5,107 bases of DNA from Alphaproteobacteria bacterium UBA6544 (GTDB taxonomy: Bacteria > Pseudomonadota > Alphaproteobacteria > UBA8366): contig DJKK01000005.1 of the NCBI GenBank assembly GCA_002434595.1, positions 1 through 5,107 on the forward strand, given 5' to 3'. The stretch's first letter is position 1. Every line of letters begins with the position of its first letter. This document shows positions 4,284-5,107 of the stretch, piece after piece. The notes under the pieces are model-generated. The model did not search any database and was not told the DNA's origin. It saw only the letters and a program-made list of their open reading frames with translations. Made by a program: the position numbers and the translations under genes.

Positions 4284-5107
4284 ATGTTGAGACACTTTCG
4301 GAGCATTAAACTGCTTGGCGCGGTCGTAGTGGCCTTTGTGGTCATGACCGGTACCGCTCAGGCGGCAGTCGAGGGTGAAACCGCCTTCGTCTTTAATACT
4401 TTCTCATTTCTCGTTCACGGCTTTCTCGTGATGTGGATGGCGGCTGGCTTTGCGATGCTAGAATCCGGCCTTGTCCGCAGCAAGAATACCGCGGCGATTT
4501 GCCTGAAGAACATCGCGCTCTATTCGATCGCGGGCATCATGTATTACTTGGTCGGCTACAACCTCATGTATGTAGATGTACCTGAAGGCGGTTGGACAGG
4601 CAGCTTTGCGTTCCTCTACAACCCGTCGGATGCGGAGCTCGCGCTGCTCGCTGCCGAAGAGAAGTCAGCGGAAATGGTCAAGGCTGTGACCGACAACGGC
4701 TACTCGGTGAGTTCCGACTGGTTCTTCCAAATGGTCTTTGTTGCGACCGCGGCATCGATTGTTTCCGGGACGCTCGCCGAGCGTATCAAGGTTTGGCCGT
4801 TCCTCATTTTTGTGATCTTCCTGACCGCCGTGATCTACCCGATCCAGGCTTCCTGGGTGTGGGGCGGTGGCGTGCTCGACGCCATGGGCTTCTCCGACTT
4901 CGCGGGATCTACGCTAGTGCATTCCACTGGTGGATGGGCCGCTTTGACCGGTGCCATTATTCTGGGCGCGCGTAAGGGCAAGTACGGACCGAATGGTGCT
5001 GTGACGCCGTTGCCGGGCGCCAATTTACCGCTCGCAACGCTTGGCACTTTCGTGCTGTGGTTTGGCTGGTTCGGCTTTAACGGCGGCTCGCAACTGGCCG
5101 CAGACGG
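4284..5107 (+). CDS. amtB: Ammonium transporter AmtB (partial, 3' end outside window)
   Basis: The first 274 codons of an Amt/Mep/Rh-family inner-membrane ammonium channel, roughly two thirds of a usual protein. Residues 1-27 look like a signal peptide: Arg/Lys-containing start, a hydrophobic core around 10-22, and AQA before Ala28. Conserved channel residues, aligned by eye to mature E. coli AmtB, are Phe152 and Phe265 (gate, Phe107/Phe215), Trp193 (Trp148), Asp205 (Asp160), His213 (first of the twin histidines, His168) and Ser269 (Ser219). Spacing from Phe152 through Trp193 and Asp205 to His213 equals that of E. coli. The second twin histidine lies beyond the window. Between the second and third membrane segments (about 97-146) the extracytoplasmic loop is about 17 residues longer than in E. 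coli and rich in Glu, Asp and Lys. It is co-transcribed with glnK, whose trimer would plug the cytoplasmic pore mouth. Confidence 0.96.
   Translation, partial: MLRHFRSIKLLGAVVVAFVVMTGTAQAAVEGETAFVFNTFSFLVHGFLVMWMAAGFAMLESGLVRSKNTAAICLKNIALYSIAGIMYYLVGYNLMYVDVPEGGWTGSFAFLYNPSDAELALLAAEEKSAEMVKAVTDNGYSVSSDWFFQMVFVATAASIVSGTLAERIKVWPFLIFVIFLTAVIYPIQASWVWGGGVLDAMGFSDFAGSTLVHSTGGWAALTGAIILGARKGKYGPNGAVTPLPGANLPLATLGTFVLWFGWFGFNGGSQLAAD

Noticed and set aside
4277..4309. Short ATG frame (10 residues, MNNVETLSEH) between glnK and amtB as a leader peptide
   Set aside because: Its ATG is only two bases from GGAGG, too close for normal initiation, and the amtB ATG at 4284 has correct spacing and homology.
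4592..4975. A 127-residue plus-strand open frame inside amtB
   Set aside because: It is a frame-shifted shadow of amtB, rich in Arg and Cys, while the amtB frame carries all channel residues.

Overview
The window looks like chromosomal DNA of moderate GC content from an alphaproteobacterium. The evidence is a linked glnK-amtB pair whose P-II protein ends in the Glu-Ala-Leu tail common in alphaproteobacterial GlnK/GlnZ, and an intact ubiquinone-biosynthesis hydroxylase of the UbiH/COQ6 family. The genus cannot be read from the sequence.

Left part (1-1466): the last 22 codons of a probable membrane protein run into the window. Twelve bases later comes a complete, zinc-free, quinone-oxidoreductase-like medium-chain dehydrogenase (83-1054, +). 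Tail to tail with it is a 132-residue VOC/glyoxalase-fold protein (1068-1466, -), whose true start is an internal GTG rather than the first start of the open frame.

Middle (1467-2418): a 132-base divergent intergenic region leads into a heavily decayed TauD/TfdA-type Fe(II)/2-oxoglutarate dioxygenase gene on the + strand. No single frame shows it. Joining three frames recovers almost the whole family pattern, from an N-terminal Pro-Leu-Ser segment to the C-terminal Trp-Asp-Asn...His...Arg block. It is interrupted by at least three frameshifts and five stop codons, and one iron-ligand position has changed to Tyr. This is the clearest non-obvious content of the window.

Right part (2420-5107): the UbiH-family gene (-) is divergent from glnK-amtB (+). 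The 282-base region between them contains an AT-rich block, a weak NtrC-like dyad and a plausible but imperfect sigma-54 -24/-12 element, which would fit nitrogen control of glnK-amtB. GlnK carries the uridylylation Tyr51 but has Glu where Gly is usual at position 84. AmtB is cut by the window end after 274 codons; it has a signal peptide and the gate, recruitment and first twin-His residues.

How the genes work together: GlnK senses ATP/ADP and 2-oxoglutarate and plugs AmtB when nitrogen is plentiful. The Ubi hydroxylase serves quinone synthesis and is probably only a neighbour. The dehydrogenase, VOC protein and dead dioxygenase could be remains of an accessory catabolic cluster, but no substrate can be named. 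I found no convincing undescribed multigene system, RNA gene, CRISPR array or insertion sequence.
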